In this document: positions 34,485 through 44,112 of the stretch, piece after piece
How the letters are laid out: every line of letters starts with the position of its first letter
Numbering within the stretch: the first letter of the stretch is position 1
Made by a program: the position numbers and the translations under genes
Notes under the pieces: model-generated
What the model was told of the DNA's origin: nothing
Seen by the model: only the letters and a program-made list of their open reading frames with translations
Databases searched by the model: none
Assembly (NCBI GenBank): GCA_026874595.1
Contig: CM049310.1
Location: 55,495,058 to 55,559,057 of the forward strand
Length of the DNA stretch: 64,000 nt
Origin: Sipunculus nudus
Taxonomy: Eukaryota > Annelida > Sipuncula > Golfingiida > Sipunculidae
Direction: 5' to 3'

Positions 34485-37050
34485 CACCCTGGGAGTCCTT
34501 TTACCCATTGTTCAACACTCCATGAATTAAGCAGAGCGTCACGACCCATGTGCCACTTGTTGTATGTCAACATGGGAATATATGCCGTGTTTACGATCAG
34601 CTTGTAGATAAGCAAGGTCATACATTAGTCACAGAGTGATTATCTGAATATATCTTATAATTACCAGTTCCATGATGTGTATACAAGAAATTACAGATTT
34701 ACTAAATTTAAGGCGTTTGAGTTTTGAAGATCCCCGTACCTATACCCGCCGATGACGAACCCATGATAAAACCTCAGAGATTCACTCAAATGCATCAGCG
34801 ATATTTTACAGGTTCTGGATAATTTCTGTCATACGGTTACCTTCTTCCTCATTCAATAGACAGTGCCACCTACAGGCCAGGGACCTGTACTAAAAAATCA
34901 TGTCACTATTGCTAAAGAGTGGCACAAATGTGGGCGATTAACAACACAGTTTTGAAAGTCTTTCAACAGAGATGTGACCATTGAGACCATTCTCAAGAGA
35001 ATGGCAGTATTCTTTCATTAATTTAATTTGATTTGTAAGTTTAGGAAGCATGACGTAGCAATCGCGAATCCTCTTATACTCTTTCAAGGACCATTCATTG
35101 ATACGTCTGCCGTCTGCTGTTTACAAGACAAGAGTACCTTCGTTTATGGGATTAATTAATGTTCCTCTTTAATCTTCGATCTTGACCTGGAGCAAAGAAG
35201 ACGAAGGCTTCAAATCTCATGAAAGTGAGGTTATTTTAACATAATATTAATCAGATATAAGGGCTGTCTTTGTTTGAGGTAAAGTCATCACTTATATTCT
35301 GCAATTGTGTTTAATTCTGTTGTAAGATAATCTTAACTAAATCAGCAGCTGTGTTGGTGACTGCGTCATGTTTCTCTCGAGTAATTCCTCCGGGGCATTA
35401 GACAACGCCCTCATGTGCCTGAACCGGTTTTGCCTTACGTTTAATTTCCTCTGCGTCACCATAAACCATTGGAATGCTTCGCTCTTTTAATTGAATCTGA
35501 CCGAAGAATAAGTGCGGCGCCGCCCAAAGTTAAGGTTTTGTCTGAGGCGCCTTTTACTGAAAGAGTAGAAATCAAATTTCAAACTGCGTGGAGCCGATCA
35601 GCTGAAGTTCAAAACTTTTTATCCATTAACATAATATAATGAGAAAGACCAAATCTTATACCATGAGATTTCCTTAACAATCAGTAAAACTTTTTTAAAT
35701 GTTTACCTGTCATTGTCACAGCGGGGGTTGCTTTTGCTTTTTTTCACACTATTCCACAAGGAGCTGTAATATGAGTAACTCAGCTTATGCAATAGATGGA
35801 ATATAATAGGGAATTCACAAGCCAGTTAAAAACGTTCCATATTGCGCCAAAGGAATATTACATCGTCACAGGCCTATCGCTGAAAAATCGTCTTCACAGT
35901 GGACAGAGACTTGACAAGGTCACTCATTAAATTTACAATTAAAGCTAAATATCGGAAAATTGCCGAAGGTATCTGACCTGAACTGTATAAAACTTTCTTT
36001 CAGTATCAGCTCTGCAAAAATAAAGAAGATGCAAAACACGTATCTTTCCCCGACGTGCTTGAATCTTACAGGGCAGGGCTTCCTCGTTTCTTTTCAGAAC
36101 ATCCAAAAGTCTGTTATTAATGACACTTCGTCTGAAACTATACATTAAAATAGATCCCTTTTTGTCATTTTTAACTACACGAAAAATGCATCTTTATTCT
36201 AGACATGTTCTTTTCAAAGCAAATCATTACTTTCATCAATATAGCGATCTCATGCTTTAAAGATTCAGGAGCCGCCACCGGGCCAGATACGTGATCTTTA
36301 AAAAATGTTTCTGTTTTCTTGTTCCTATGTTTTCTTATTAAGTTTGATGATTTAGCTTAGTTTTCAATAATTAAGAAGACATTCCACCTTCGAGGAACGG
36401 AAGTTTAACAGACACCTCTGGTTTGTTAAATTGTTAATAGCAGGACCTGGTACATTTTGAAAATAGTCTAACAATGGTAGAATGAAAGATAATGCCAAAA
36501 GGTTTCTTTCAGTCTAGCGATAGAATTCCACCTTTTTTGTTATTAGAATCCAGTCTTAAAAACCGTAGCGAAATGCATACCTTGGTCTGCAGATAACCAT
36601 ATAAATAAAGACATTTTTAGCGTTGTATATAGGAAACATGTTCCTCTTTTTTAAGGTTTTCAAAGTTTTTTATTTAAATTCATTTTTTTTTAATATTCAA
36701 AGTTGACGTGAAACAAAATGTGTCATTCGTACGATAACATTTGTAAAATGCTTCAAAATTTGCGCGCATACAAGGATGAGGTACTAGATTTAGGTTAAGA
36801 ATAGACAATTTCCATCCCACTAGGGACATCTGTTGGCAACGATTGATACGAGGTGTCCGGGTCCATCAGAGTAAAATGGCATTTGTCATGTCTCAAATGA
36901 TGATTTATCCTTGACAGCGGCATGGTTTCTGTCAGGGCCTATTTCTGGCATGTATCTTGTTGCATTCCACAAAAGCCTGCAAACTGGCTAACTAGAACCG
37001 AACACAGAACACATGTTGAAAAGGTCTGTGATATATCTGGAGCACCAGAA
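34485..37050. other. non-coding stretch
   Basis: No gene or element recognised. A moderately CpG-containing, less AT-rich patch lies at 35370-35560 (GTGCGGCGCCGCCC near 35512) and could be a regulatory block, but nothing specific supports this. Confidence 0.4.
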
Positions 37051-37053
37051 AAT

Positions 37054-37357
37054 CACCATGCAGTGGTCCAGGGGTAGAGCACCAACTGAAAGTTGAGGGA
37101 TCGTGAGATCCATCTCAGGCGAGGCGGTGAGATTTTTTACTATCGGCCCCATCCCAGATTGATGGTTTATAAGCAGGATTGATGGGAAAGCCGTTCCCCA
37201 TGGCAGTGATTCACACACAAACGAGTGCGCCATTCGGGAGTTTCTTACGCGGTATTACCGACTACACACCCAGAGCTGGCAGGTCGGTATTCACCGTTGC
37301 ATGGTTAACACAAGGATATAAAATGCCTGCTGTAAAATAACAAATGAACTTATTTAT
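37054..37357 (+). mobile_element. SINE family II, better-preserved copy
   Basis: The head reads GCAGTGGTCCAGGGGTAGAGC (A-box region) and GGGATCGTGAGATCC in the B-box position. The body has CGGCCCCATCCCAG and GATTGATGGGAAAGCCGTTCC, then CACACACAAACGAGTGCGCC. The tail is GTTAACACAAGGATATAAAATGCC followed by AAATAACAAATGAACTTATTTA. The body matches the minus-strand block at 9425-9690. The AAATAA..CTTATTTA tail resembles that of SINE family I, which may mean that both used related LINE partners. Confidence 0.7.
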
Positions 37358-37561
37358 CTGTAAAGCCAGAGTATCACATATCCTGTCAAATGTGACAGTA
37401 TTTGGTCAAAACAGAATTGTGACCTTCAGTGCAGAGAGTCTTCAATAAAGTATACCACGCAAATTGCATCCAAAGAAACACATCCAACAATTGTTTAATA
37501 TGATAAAAGCATTTCTTTCCAAACCTGTGATGTGGTGTAACAAACTAAGGATAATTCTGTA

Positions 37562-37740
37562 GTGGACCCTGTCTAAAAGACCACCTGCCTAATAAGACTA
37601 CCTGTCTATAAAGACCACACTGGAGTGAACCAAAAGCTGTTACACTGGTTATATCTGACCTGTCAAATAAGACCATGTATGAATTAAAATAATTCTTCTC
37701 ATGCAGTCCCATTCGTGGTTTTATTGCATAGGTTTAACTG
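37562..37740. mobile_element. small inverted-repeat element with AAGACCACCTG units
   Basis: The left end GTGGACCCTGTCTAAAAGACC and the right end, read inverted, CAGTTAAACCTATGCAATAAAACC are degenerate counterparts. TA stands on both outer sides (37560-37561, 37741-37742). Inside, AAGACCACCTG, AAGACTACCTG and AAGACCACACTGG recur at 15-17 bp spacing. It looks like a decayed mariner-type miniature element. Confidence 0.45.
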
Positions 37741-37896
37741 TAGTCAGTACACAGAAGCTATAGATTTTTCTGTCACACAGCCGGGTTTAGACTCTATACA
37801 CTACGGCACCACCGGCAAGTGCATATATCGCCACCGACTAATCTCTTCTTCAAATACCGAGATTGGATCGTAGGTGATCCAAACATTAACACACAT

Positions 37897-38039
37897 TGTT
37901 ACGGGGTGACATAAAAGCGGACCAAACTGTCTCGCTAGTGAAGCTTGCTTTGCTAGCGAAGGGACATGTGCGACACCAAAATGGGTTCGACTACGGGATC
38001 GGCCCAATGTTTTCCCCTGAGCAATTTTTCTTCGTAATA
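37897..38039 (+). repeat. 5' LTR of the TRIM, 143 bp
   Basis: Same body as the 3' LTR, but the tRNA-like part is disrupted. TCGCTAG (37932-37938) is followed 14 bp later by its complement CTAGCGA (37953-37959), adding about 10 bp relative to the other LTR. The B-box position reads GGTTCGACTAC. The last bases are CGTAATA, one change from the expected CGTAACA. Confidence 0.85.
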
Positions 38040-38041
38040 AA

Positions 38042-38054
38042 TGGGGGCTCGTCC
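38042..38054 (+). promoter_or_regulatory. primer-binding site, tRNA-Pro type
   Basis: TGGGGGCTCGTCC lies 2 bp after the 5' LTR. It begins with TGG, the complement of the universal tRNA CCA end, and is the sequence used by tRNA-Pro-primed LTR elements. The match stops after 13 bases. Confidence 0.8.
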
Positions 38055-38146
38055 AACGTGACGGTAAACTTTGAGGCCCAGGGAATAAGCTCACCAAAGT
38101 GTGACTCCTGGCATAATAACTCTTGTTCTGATAGCAGAACGCTCTT

Positions 38147-38157
38147 AAGAGGAGGTG
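38147..38157 (+). promoter_or_regulatory. polypurine tract
   Basis: AAGAGGAGGTG abuts the 3' LTR start TGTTACGG, the position needed for plus-strand priming. Confidence 0.75.
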
Positions 38158-38290
38158 TGTTACGGGGTGACATAAAAGCGGACCGAAATGTCTCGCTAGT
38201 GGTTAGTACGCCGGACTTGTGCGCCACCGTTATGGGTTCAAATCCCGGATCGGCCCAGTCTTATCCCCTGAGCAATCTGTCTTCGTAACA
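38158..38290 (+). repeat. 3' LTR of the TRIM with embedded tRNA-like pol III promoter
   Basis: This LTR keeps an A-box-like TCGCTAGTGG (38193-38202) followed by TTAGTACGC, an anticodon-arm-like CCGGACTTGTG, and a B box GGTTCAAATCC (38235-38245) with a TGGG/CCCG T-stem. The A-to-B distance is within the range of tRNA genes. Acceptor strands pair only partly (GGACCGA with TCGGCC), so this is a tRNA relic rather than a tRNA gene. Confidence 0.8.
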
Positions 38291-38310
38291 ACATACAATG
38301 CAATAAATCT

Positions 38311-38417
38311 GAACATTTTTCAACTGTGAAGGATTTCAATGTTTGATTTTGGAATAAACTTCCTGAACATTTTTCAACTGTGAAGGATTTCAATGTTTGA
38401 TTTTGGAATAAACTTCC
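38311..38417 (+). repeat. 54 bp tandem duplication, two copies
   Basis: GAACATTTTTCAACTGTGAA starts copies at 38311 and 38365. The two copies appear identical up to TAAACTTCC. It begins 20 bp after the TRIM's 3' LTR and is therefore young. Confidence 0.95.
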
Positions 38418-38874
38418 AATAGCAGAGCTTATTAAATAACGTCTAGGACGTCTACAATTCAATCTAAAGTTTACTTGTGATTTGTCAAATTAGCCTGAAG
38501 TGTCAAGAATTATCAATCATATATTTAATTTGTCAAGAGCAATATGGCCATAACCTAATTTAAGCATGTTATGAACTACATTTGCTAATATTCATGAAAT
38601 TTGAAGCTCTTAAAGTTAAAAGAGTATAATTTGCATGTTAATCAGTCGCCAATTAGGGTAAAGTGTAGTTCCGATATATCTATATTTTTCAATTTTTCGT
38701 AGATACCTTCTTGTTACAAAATATATATACATATACCCCTAGTCGCATATAGTACGTAATTTTTGTCTTTTTTATTGTCCGTCACCATTGTCTGTAAGTC
38801 ACGGATTTTCTGCCGTGACTCAGCCCTTCCATGTCTGACCTGAATGAACTATATATATAAATAACGCTGGACTT

Positions 38875-38877
<3 letters not shown>

Positions 38878-38917
<40 letters not shown>

Positions 38918-38918
38918 G

Positions 38919-38967
<49 letters not shown>
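38878..38967. repeat. two (TA)n arrays
   Basis: About 19 TA units (38878-38916), CGATTTT, then about 22 TA units (38923-38967). Confidence 0.95.
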
Positions 38968-38969
<2 letters not shown>

Positions 38970-39680
38970 CGTTATATAAGTGTTATATCAATATACTGGT
39001 ATATATTTATTAGACCTGTCAATAGCATCACGCACACTCATTGTATATGGTACAATAACACTAATTATATATAGCCAGGGTGGAGCTGGCGTTGACGTCA
39101 ATCGATTAAATGGCTACCCCTAGGGTTTATATCATACCTCTCTCTACTGGAGAGAATACTAATCCATTAAAGGGAACGACAGACCTCAAGACACGGTGAA
39201 ATTCAGATATACCGGTATGGTGGCTGTATTTGTTTTTGACGTTGTAATGTAGTAGTACATGTGTTGATATATATGTGAGAATTGCATGTGTATATAATGT
39301 ATGCGATAAACCCCATCTGATGTTCTATTGCCATTGAAATTAATTATGTTAACAAAATGATATTTTGATATTTATGACATAAATCTGTAGGCGCATGTTT
39401 TCGCCCACTGCGGGTAGTTAAGATTGATAGGATAAAGATAGAAATAATAACATATGGATATAAAACCAAAAAAAAATAGCGTGACCGCATGGGAAAATTG
39501 AGAACTTCATATATTAATTAATAAAAACCCACAAAGGAAGTAATGTGGTCTTTTGTTTGGCGTAAATGGGGGTTGATTATGATGGAGAAAGACATTTCTT
39601 GTGCATCTCAATTTAAAACTCTCTCTCCCGTAGATGTTCTCTTTACAAGATAAAAGACAGAACAAAAACCAGGAAATTAG

Positions 39681-40561
39681 ATACTGTGGTCGCCTTTATG
39701 TTCGCGATGGGTTCACATTCGCGATTTTTGCGAAAAAGGAAATTATCGCGAAAATAAAACCTTTCAAAGAAAGAGTATCCATTGTCGAAGGCAAGTCGAA
39801 AGGAAGAGATTGCTATTATATATGATACAAATTATCTGCCGATAATGGACTATTGTTTGTTGTTCACTTGGATCCCCGTCCTGTGGCAACGATTTTGCGA
39901 CCGTATTATAGTCCCTTTCACCAACTGCTGTCCACCTGATTTTTTTGTAGATTATTTTCTTAAAAAGTTTATATTTTCATTTCTTTTCTAGAAAACTATA
40001 TATGATTGTGATAACCTAATATGACAACCTGATATAAGAATTTTATAAAAAAAATCCCCAGTTTATGTTTCACAACTTTTTAGTCTCTTTACAATGATCT
40101 GGTAGATATGATGTGTTTCTGCATGAGTAGCCCTCTTTGTTTTAGCTGGTTATAGTTTAAGAGTGTTTACATGACATCATCCAATCAGCAGCTGTACATT
40201 GAGGCTGTCTTTGCATATGACCAATGACCTTGATCGCCATAAGTAGGTCTGATATGTAGTAAAATGTAGACTGATTATTTATATTTTCAAATAAATCTGT
40301 TTCAAAAATAAGATATAAGGTAGGTATTTAATTAGCATGTTGAACATAAGTTTCTTTAATTCTCGACACTATAATTATTTCCCTTGAAATATTGCTAATA
40401 ATTTTTATAGCAAAAAACAGGTTGACATGAGGGAATGGAACGGACTACAGAAATATAATTTATTCATATGATTATGGATTAGCTCTTTGTAGATTATTTT
40501 CTGCTAAAATCGCAAAAATCGTGAAATTTTTAACTCGCGAATATGAAGCTAACCACAATAT
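39681..40561. mobile_element. outer inverted-repeat element, split by a nested insertion
   Basis: The left arm starts ATACTGTGGTCGCCTTTATG and runs through TTCGCGA to GCGATTTTTGCGA. The right arm, inverted, starts ATATTGTGGTTAGCTTCATA and runs through TTCGCGA to ACGATTTTTGCGA. The terminal repeat is about 55 bp with perhaps 75% identity. Removing the insertion at 39909-40447 leaves about 340 bp. No target duplication is certain. The open frame at 39634-39825 crosses the arm and is not a gene. Confidence 0.65.
39909..40447. mobile_element. inverted-repeat element, TAGTCCGTTCC family, copy 2 (nested)
   Basis: The left end is TAGTCCCTTTCACCAAC with CACCTGATTTTTTTGTAGATTAT. The right end is GGAATGGAACGGACTA with AAAAAACAGGTTGACATGA before it. 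These match copies 1 and 3. TA precedes the left end but CA follows the right, so one side of the duplication has mutated. It sits inside another inverted-repeat element. Confidence 0.7.
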
Positions 40562-40777
40562 ATGACGGTTGAAATTCAAACAACCAATTGTTTGTACTTT
40601 TGTACTTAATCGTCTGGGGCATTAATCCAACTAATAAGCGCCCCACATGGTCTTGATCGTGATCGTGATTTAGTGGGTCCTGACAAACCCTCACAGATAG
40701 CATTGTAAAGTGGCAATTTGTAGTGCTTGCTTATCCTACCCGTTCATCATTTAGCACTTGAATTCCAGTTCAGTTTC

Positions 40778-41093
40778 CAGGGGCTGATTAAGGGAGGGGC
40801 GCAGGGGGCGCGCGCCCCCACTTTTTTCGAACTTACCAACAAAAATCTGGAGAGAAAAAACTCAGAGTACACCAAATGTATAGAACAGCTACAATGTACG
40901 TTTTCCTCAAAATACATTAAGATTGCACGATTACAACCTAAATTTTAAAAAAAATGTTTAAACCTAGGCCATAACCCCCGCCCCCCCCCCCCCTCCCCCC
41001 CCCCCCGTCCCCCCGCCACAATCGGCTCACCCGTTTCGCGGCCTCGTAAAGTGAACCCCGCCCCCTACTATTCTAAATTCCTGTATCCGCCCT
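40778..41093. mobile_element. CAGGGGCGGATCC-family element with C-tracts
   Basis: Left end CAGGGGCTGATTAAGGG; right end inverted AAGGGCGGATACAGGAATTT. Inside are a perfect palindrome GGGGGCGCGCGCCCCC (40804-40819) and C13 and C12 runs (40981-41006). Ends are degenerate and the target duplication is unclear. Confidence 0.5.
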
Positions 41094-41094
41094 T

Positions 41095-44000
41095 ATTTCA
41101 TCCCGAATACGATCTATGTTGCTTTTATATTTAATTAAAGAAGCATTATCTAATTGCATCAAAATCAGCTGTACCCATCTGGCTGGTTGTTTTTTGTTTT
41201 GTTTTTTTTCATCTTATTTAGTTCATATCCTCTAGTCAACTTTGTATCTGAAAAATCAGTCATGACAGTACACCCTGAACGCTATTTTCATAACCTGGCG
41301 TGGCAACAGGATAACTGGCTTCTGTATAATACGTCGTCATTTTCAACGGCTATTTCGTCGTTTTCAAGTGCGTTTGTATGAGCCATGATGTAGCTGATTC
41401 TGAGGTGCTGCTGTGTGTGTAAACAACAGATTACTTACGTCCGACGCACAGACAAACTGCACCCTTGCATTATTTGGCCGTTAAGCACCTGGGGCCCAAA
41501 GAGAGTGAAGGGATTATTTCTTAGATATCAAGCGTTTGGTGACAGCTTTGTATGCTAGTAAATCTTGCCCAACTAGATTTATCTTCTTTAATTACGACTG
41601 GCTCAACTATTTCTGAATAACACACCAGTGACAGGTGAATTTTGCAAAGGCCAATTATAATTATAAAATGCCTAAAGATAATTTGTAATGATTAAGAGAT
41701 CAGAGTGAAGTTAATTTCAAACCCTACTAGCCTCATATTTTTAAAAAGAATTAAATAGTGTTTGCTGATATTTTAGGAAAATATGAACATGGTGTTATGT
41801 CTGACTCAGAAATATGATTTTGGAGGTTGTCAGGCCTTAGTTTCGAGTAGATACAGACAAATGGTGCTGCGATAGGGTCTTCTATATTTATTCTGAAATA
41901 TCTCTGATTTTTTTAAATAAGGAAAATGGCCCCTCTTAGGACACACTTTGTGTCAGTACCTACATTTTAAGACCAACAACGTGCACACATCCCAGGCGTT
42001 CCCAGCGTAGTTGAAAAGTGAACTCCACTATAAAGGCATGCTTATGGAAAAAGTCTCATAAAAAGGTTCTTATAAATTTGATATAGAAATCACCTAAAAA
42101 TTAGATTTACCCTATGCAGACCGAACGCGAATGTGAACAAGGTTGTAACAGTACCATATTGCCGTGTTCCCTGGTAGCCAAATTTCGGCCCTCTAACATT
42201 AGAGAGTGTGCTTCGAGCGTACTAGCGCCAGAGTGCCCATACATCTTGTATCGTGGACGGCACTGTAAGACACGATGAATATGCAATTATTTTCATCATT
42301 TTCGACGCTGTCACTTGACATACACCAGACCAATCGCTGGCGTTTTAGTAAACTTTCTAGCAGCACCTACCAGACGCGAGAAAAATTGTCTTAGCTCATT
42401 ACTTGCAAATCCATATGATTATTTGTTGAATTTCTGCCCGCAAGAATACAAACATGGCTCGCTTGGATACCGAACGGCAGCTAACTTGTTATACAGTAAC
42501 TGACTTGTTACCATGGTTTGTCATTTCACATGTTTTCTTTCGTGTTTCTTAATCAAACGTAGTCTAATGTTAATATAATCGACTGTTTTCCACCATATCG
42601 TTGCAACAGGATGGGTGCCCGTTGCAATGCATTCCCCCACATTGTTTGTGTGAGTCGTGTCACGATTTACCGAGTCTCGTGTTCACCTCTATTTACCAGG
42701 TTACCGGAGTGATCTTCCTATATGACTGAACTTTATCGCATCAGTACTGTACATCGTACTGTATCACACGAGTACACATGGAAGGCTTCCATGGCATTTA
42801 TATGAGAACTTTACGTAGCAGAATTAAATAAATCAAGCTCGGTACATATAGGTATCATGTCTTCAGGTTGCATAGGTCAGGGAATATAAGACCGAGACAA
42901 AGCCTCTTATAGTCTCATGTTTCTCTTCCTTGATGGAATGATTATCTGCTTCACTTTGAAATGTTTCATGGTGGGATGGAAGTCTCCTCCGAGCATGCTT
43001 GATTAAACCGACATTACAATACAAATTGTACAGACGAATGATCGGTATATCAATATACAAAATTGTACAAAAATATGTTCTCGCAAGAATTGCCCCTAAT
43101 GCACTTAGGTGCGGGGGGGGGGGGGGGGTTATAAATATACATACAATGTACATCAACTATATATTTCTCTGAAACTCTTTGTCCGGACTTGATCAAGACA
43201 GCCTCAGTACAGGCGAAAAAATGCATTATTAAATGATTATCCTGTTAAGCGGCCAATGTAAATATGGTTTCCCTGGTAACGGCGGTGTCAGCTGACGGTC
43301 ATGCAGAGCACAGAAATATCCAAAGGTTCCCCGCACAACGTTACTGCTTGCTTAATACGTAACCAATCGCTTTGGCATATAAATATCTCTCCTCATATCC
43401 AAGAGTAAAAATAAATGGAGACATTCGGTTCTGTCTTGGGACCAGTAGTCTAGAATCCCATCATACCATTGTAAAGATCAAAATTTAGGAAACAACCTGG
43501 ATGAACCGGTGATATAATCACAGGAAAAATGTTATGACTTTTGCCATGCTATTACTTGGTTCTAAGAATTTATGTAATGAAGCTGAAAAAGTAAATGAAA
43601 TAAAAAAAATGGCTCTAGGGATTTGCCCAATATCCACAATCTTCATTTCACCAAAGCTTATATCGAGATATACGTGATATAATAAAGCACCGGGATAGAA
43701 CTGATACCGTAGACAGGTGCACGCAAGGGTAATAACACTTGTGAAGGAAACAATTTGACACGGACGGAAGTTCAAGCAGACGGCCGGAAATAGCCTAATC
43801 GTCTGCTGAAAGATGAAGCTAAGAATAGTTGTTATACAACTCAAAAAAATTTGACTGACCAAATCGGATTTCAGGGTTTTGTGTAGGATAGGGATATTAT
43901 GATGATCAGAAACAATCCTAATATTAGCGTCAGAATGTTTTCGAAGATTTTTTAACATAAATGGCAAAACATGTTTCTAACAAACTCCTTTCCAGCCATT

Positions 44001-44112
44001 AAAGAGTGTTAGTGCATGAGCATGTGTAATCCAGTGGGCATTTTCTGAAGAAAGTACATCACCTATTTAAATATCTAAAATGGACCCTAAGGAACAATTT
44101 TATCCCAGGTGG
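41095..44112. other. non-coding stretch containing the longest open frame
   Basis: The minus frame at 43518-43967 encodes 149 hydrophobic residues (runs such as LSCITTILSFIF). There is no recognised family, no start context, and no repeat of it elsewhere. I treat it as chance. A G16 tract lies at 43113-43128 with CCCC near 43094. Otherwise nothing is recognised. Confidence 0.45.

Larger units (their letters stand above)
37897..38290 (+). mobile_element. TRIM-like miniature LTR retrotransposon with tRNA-like LTRs, 394 bp
   Basis: A complete non-coding LTR element. Two direct terminal repeats (37897-38039 and 38158-38290) begin TGTTACGGGGTGAC and end CGTAA(T/C)A, giving TGTTACG/CGTAACA inverted tips. 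Two bases after the 5' LTR is TGGGGGCTCGTCC, matching the primer-binding site complementary to the 3' end of tRNA-Pro. Directly before the 3' LTR is AAGAGGAGGTG, a polypurine tract. ACAT flanks both sides (37893-37896, 38291-38294) as a 4 bp target duplication. The 118 bp interior has no open frame, so an autonomous partner must supply all proteins. The LTRs embed a tRNA-like segment, which is unusual. The LTRs have diverged, so the insertion is not recent. Confidence 0.85.

Noticed and set aside
43518-43967. 149-codon hydrophobic open frame on the minus strand
   Set aside because: Longest frame in the window, but no family motif, no repeat copies and no splice or start context; likely chance.
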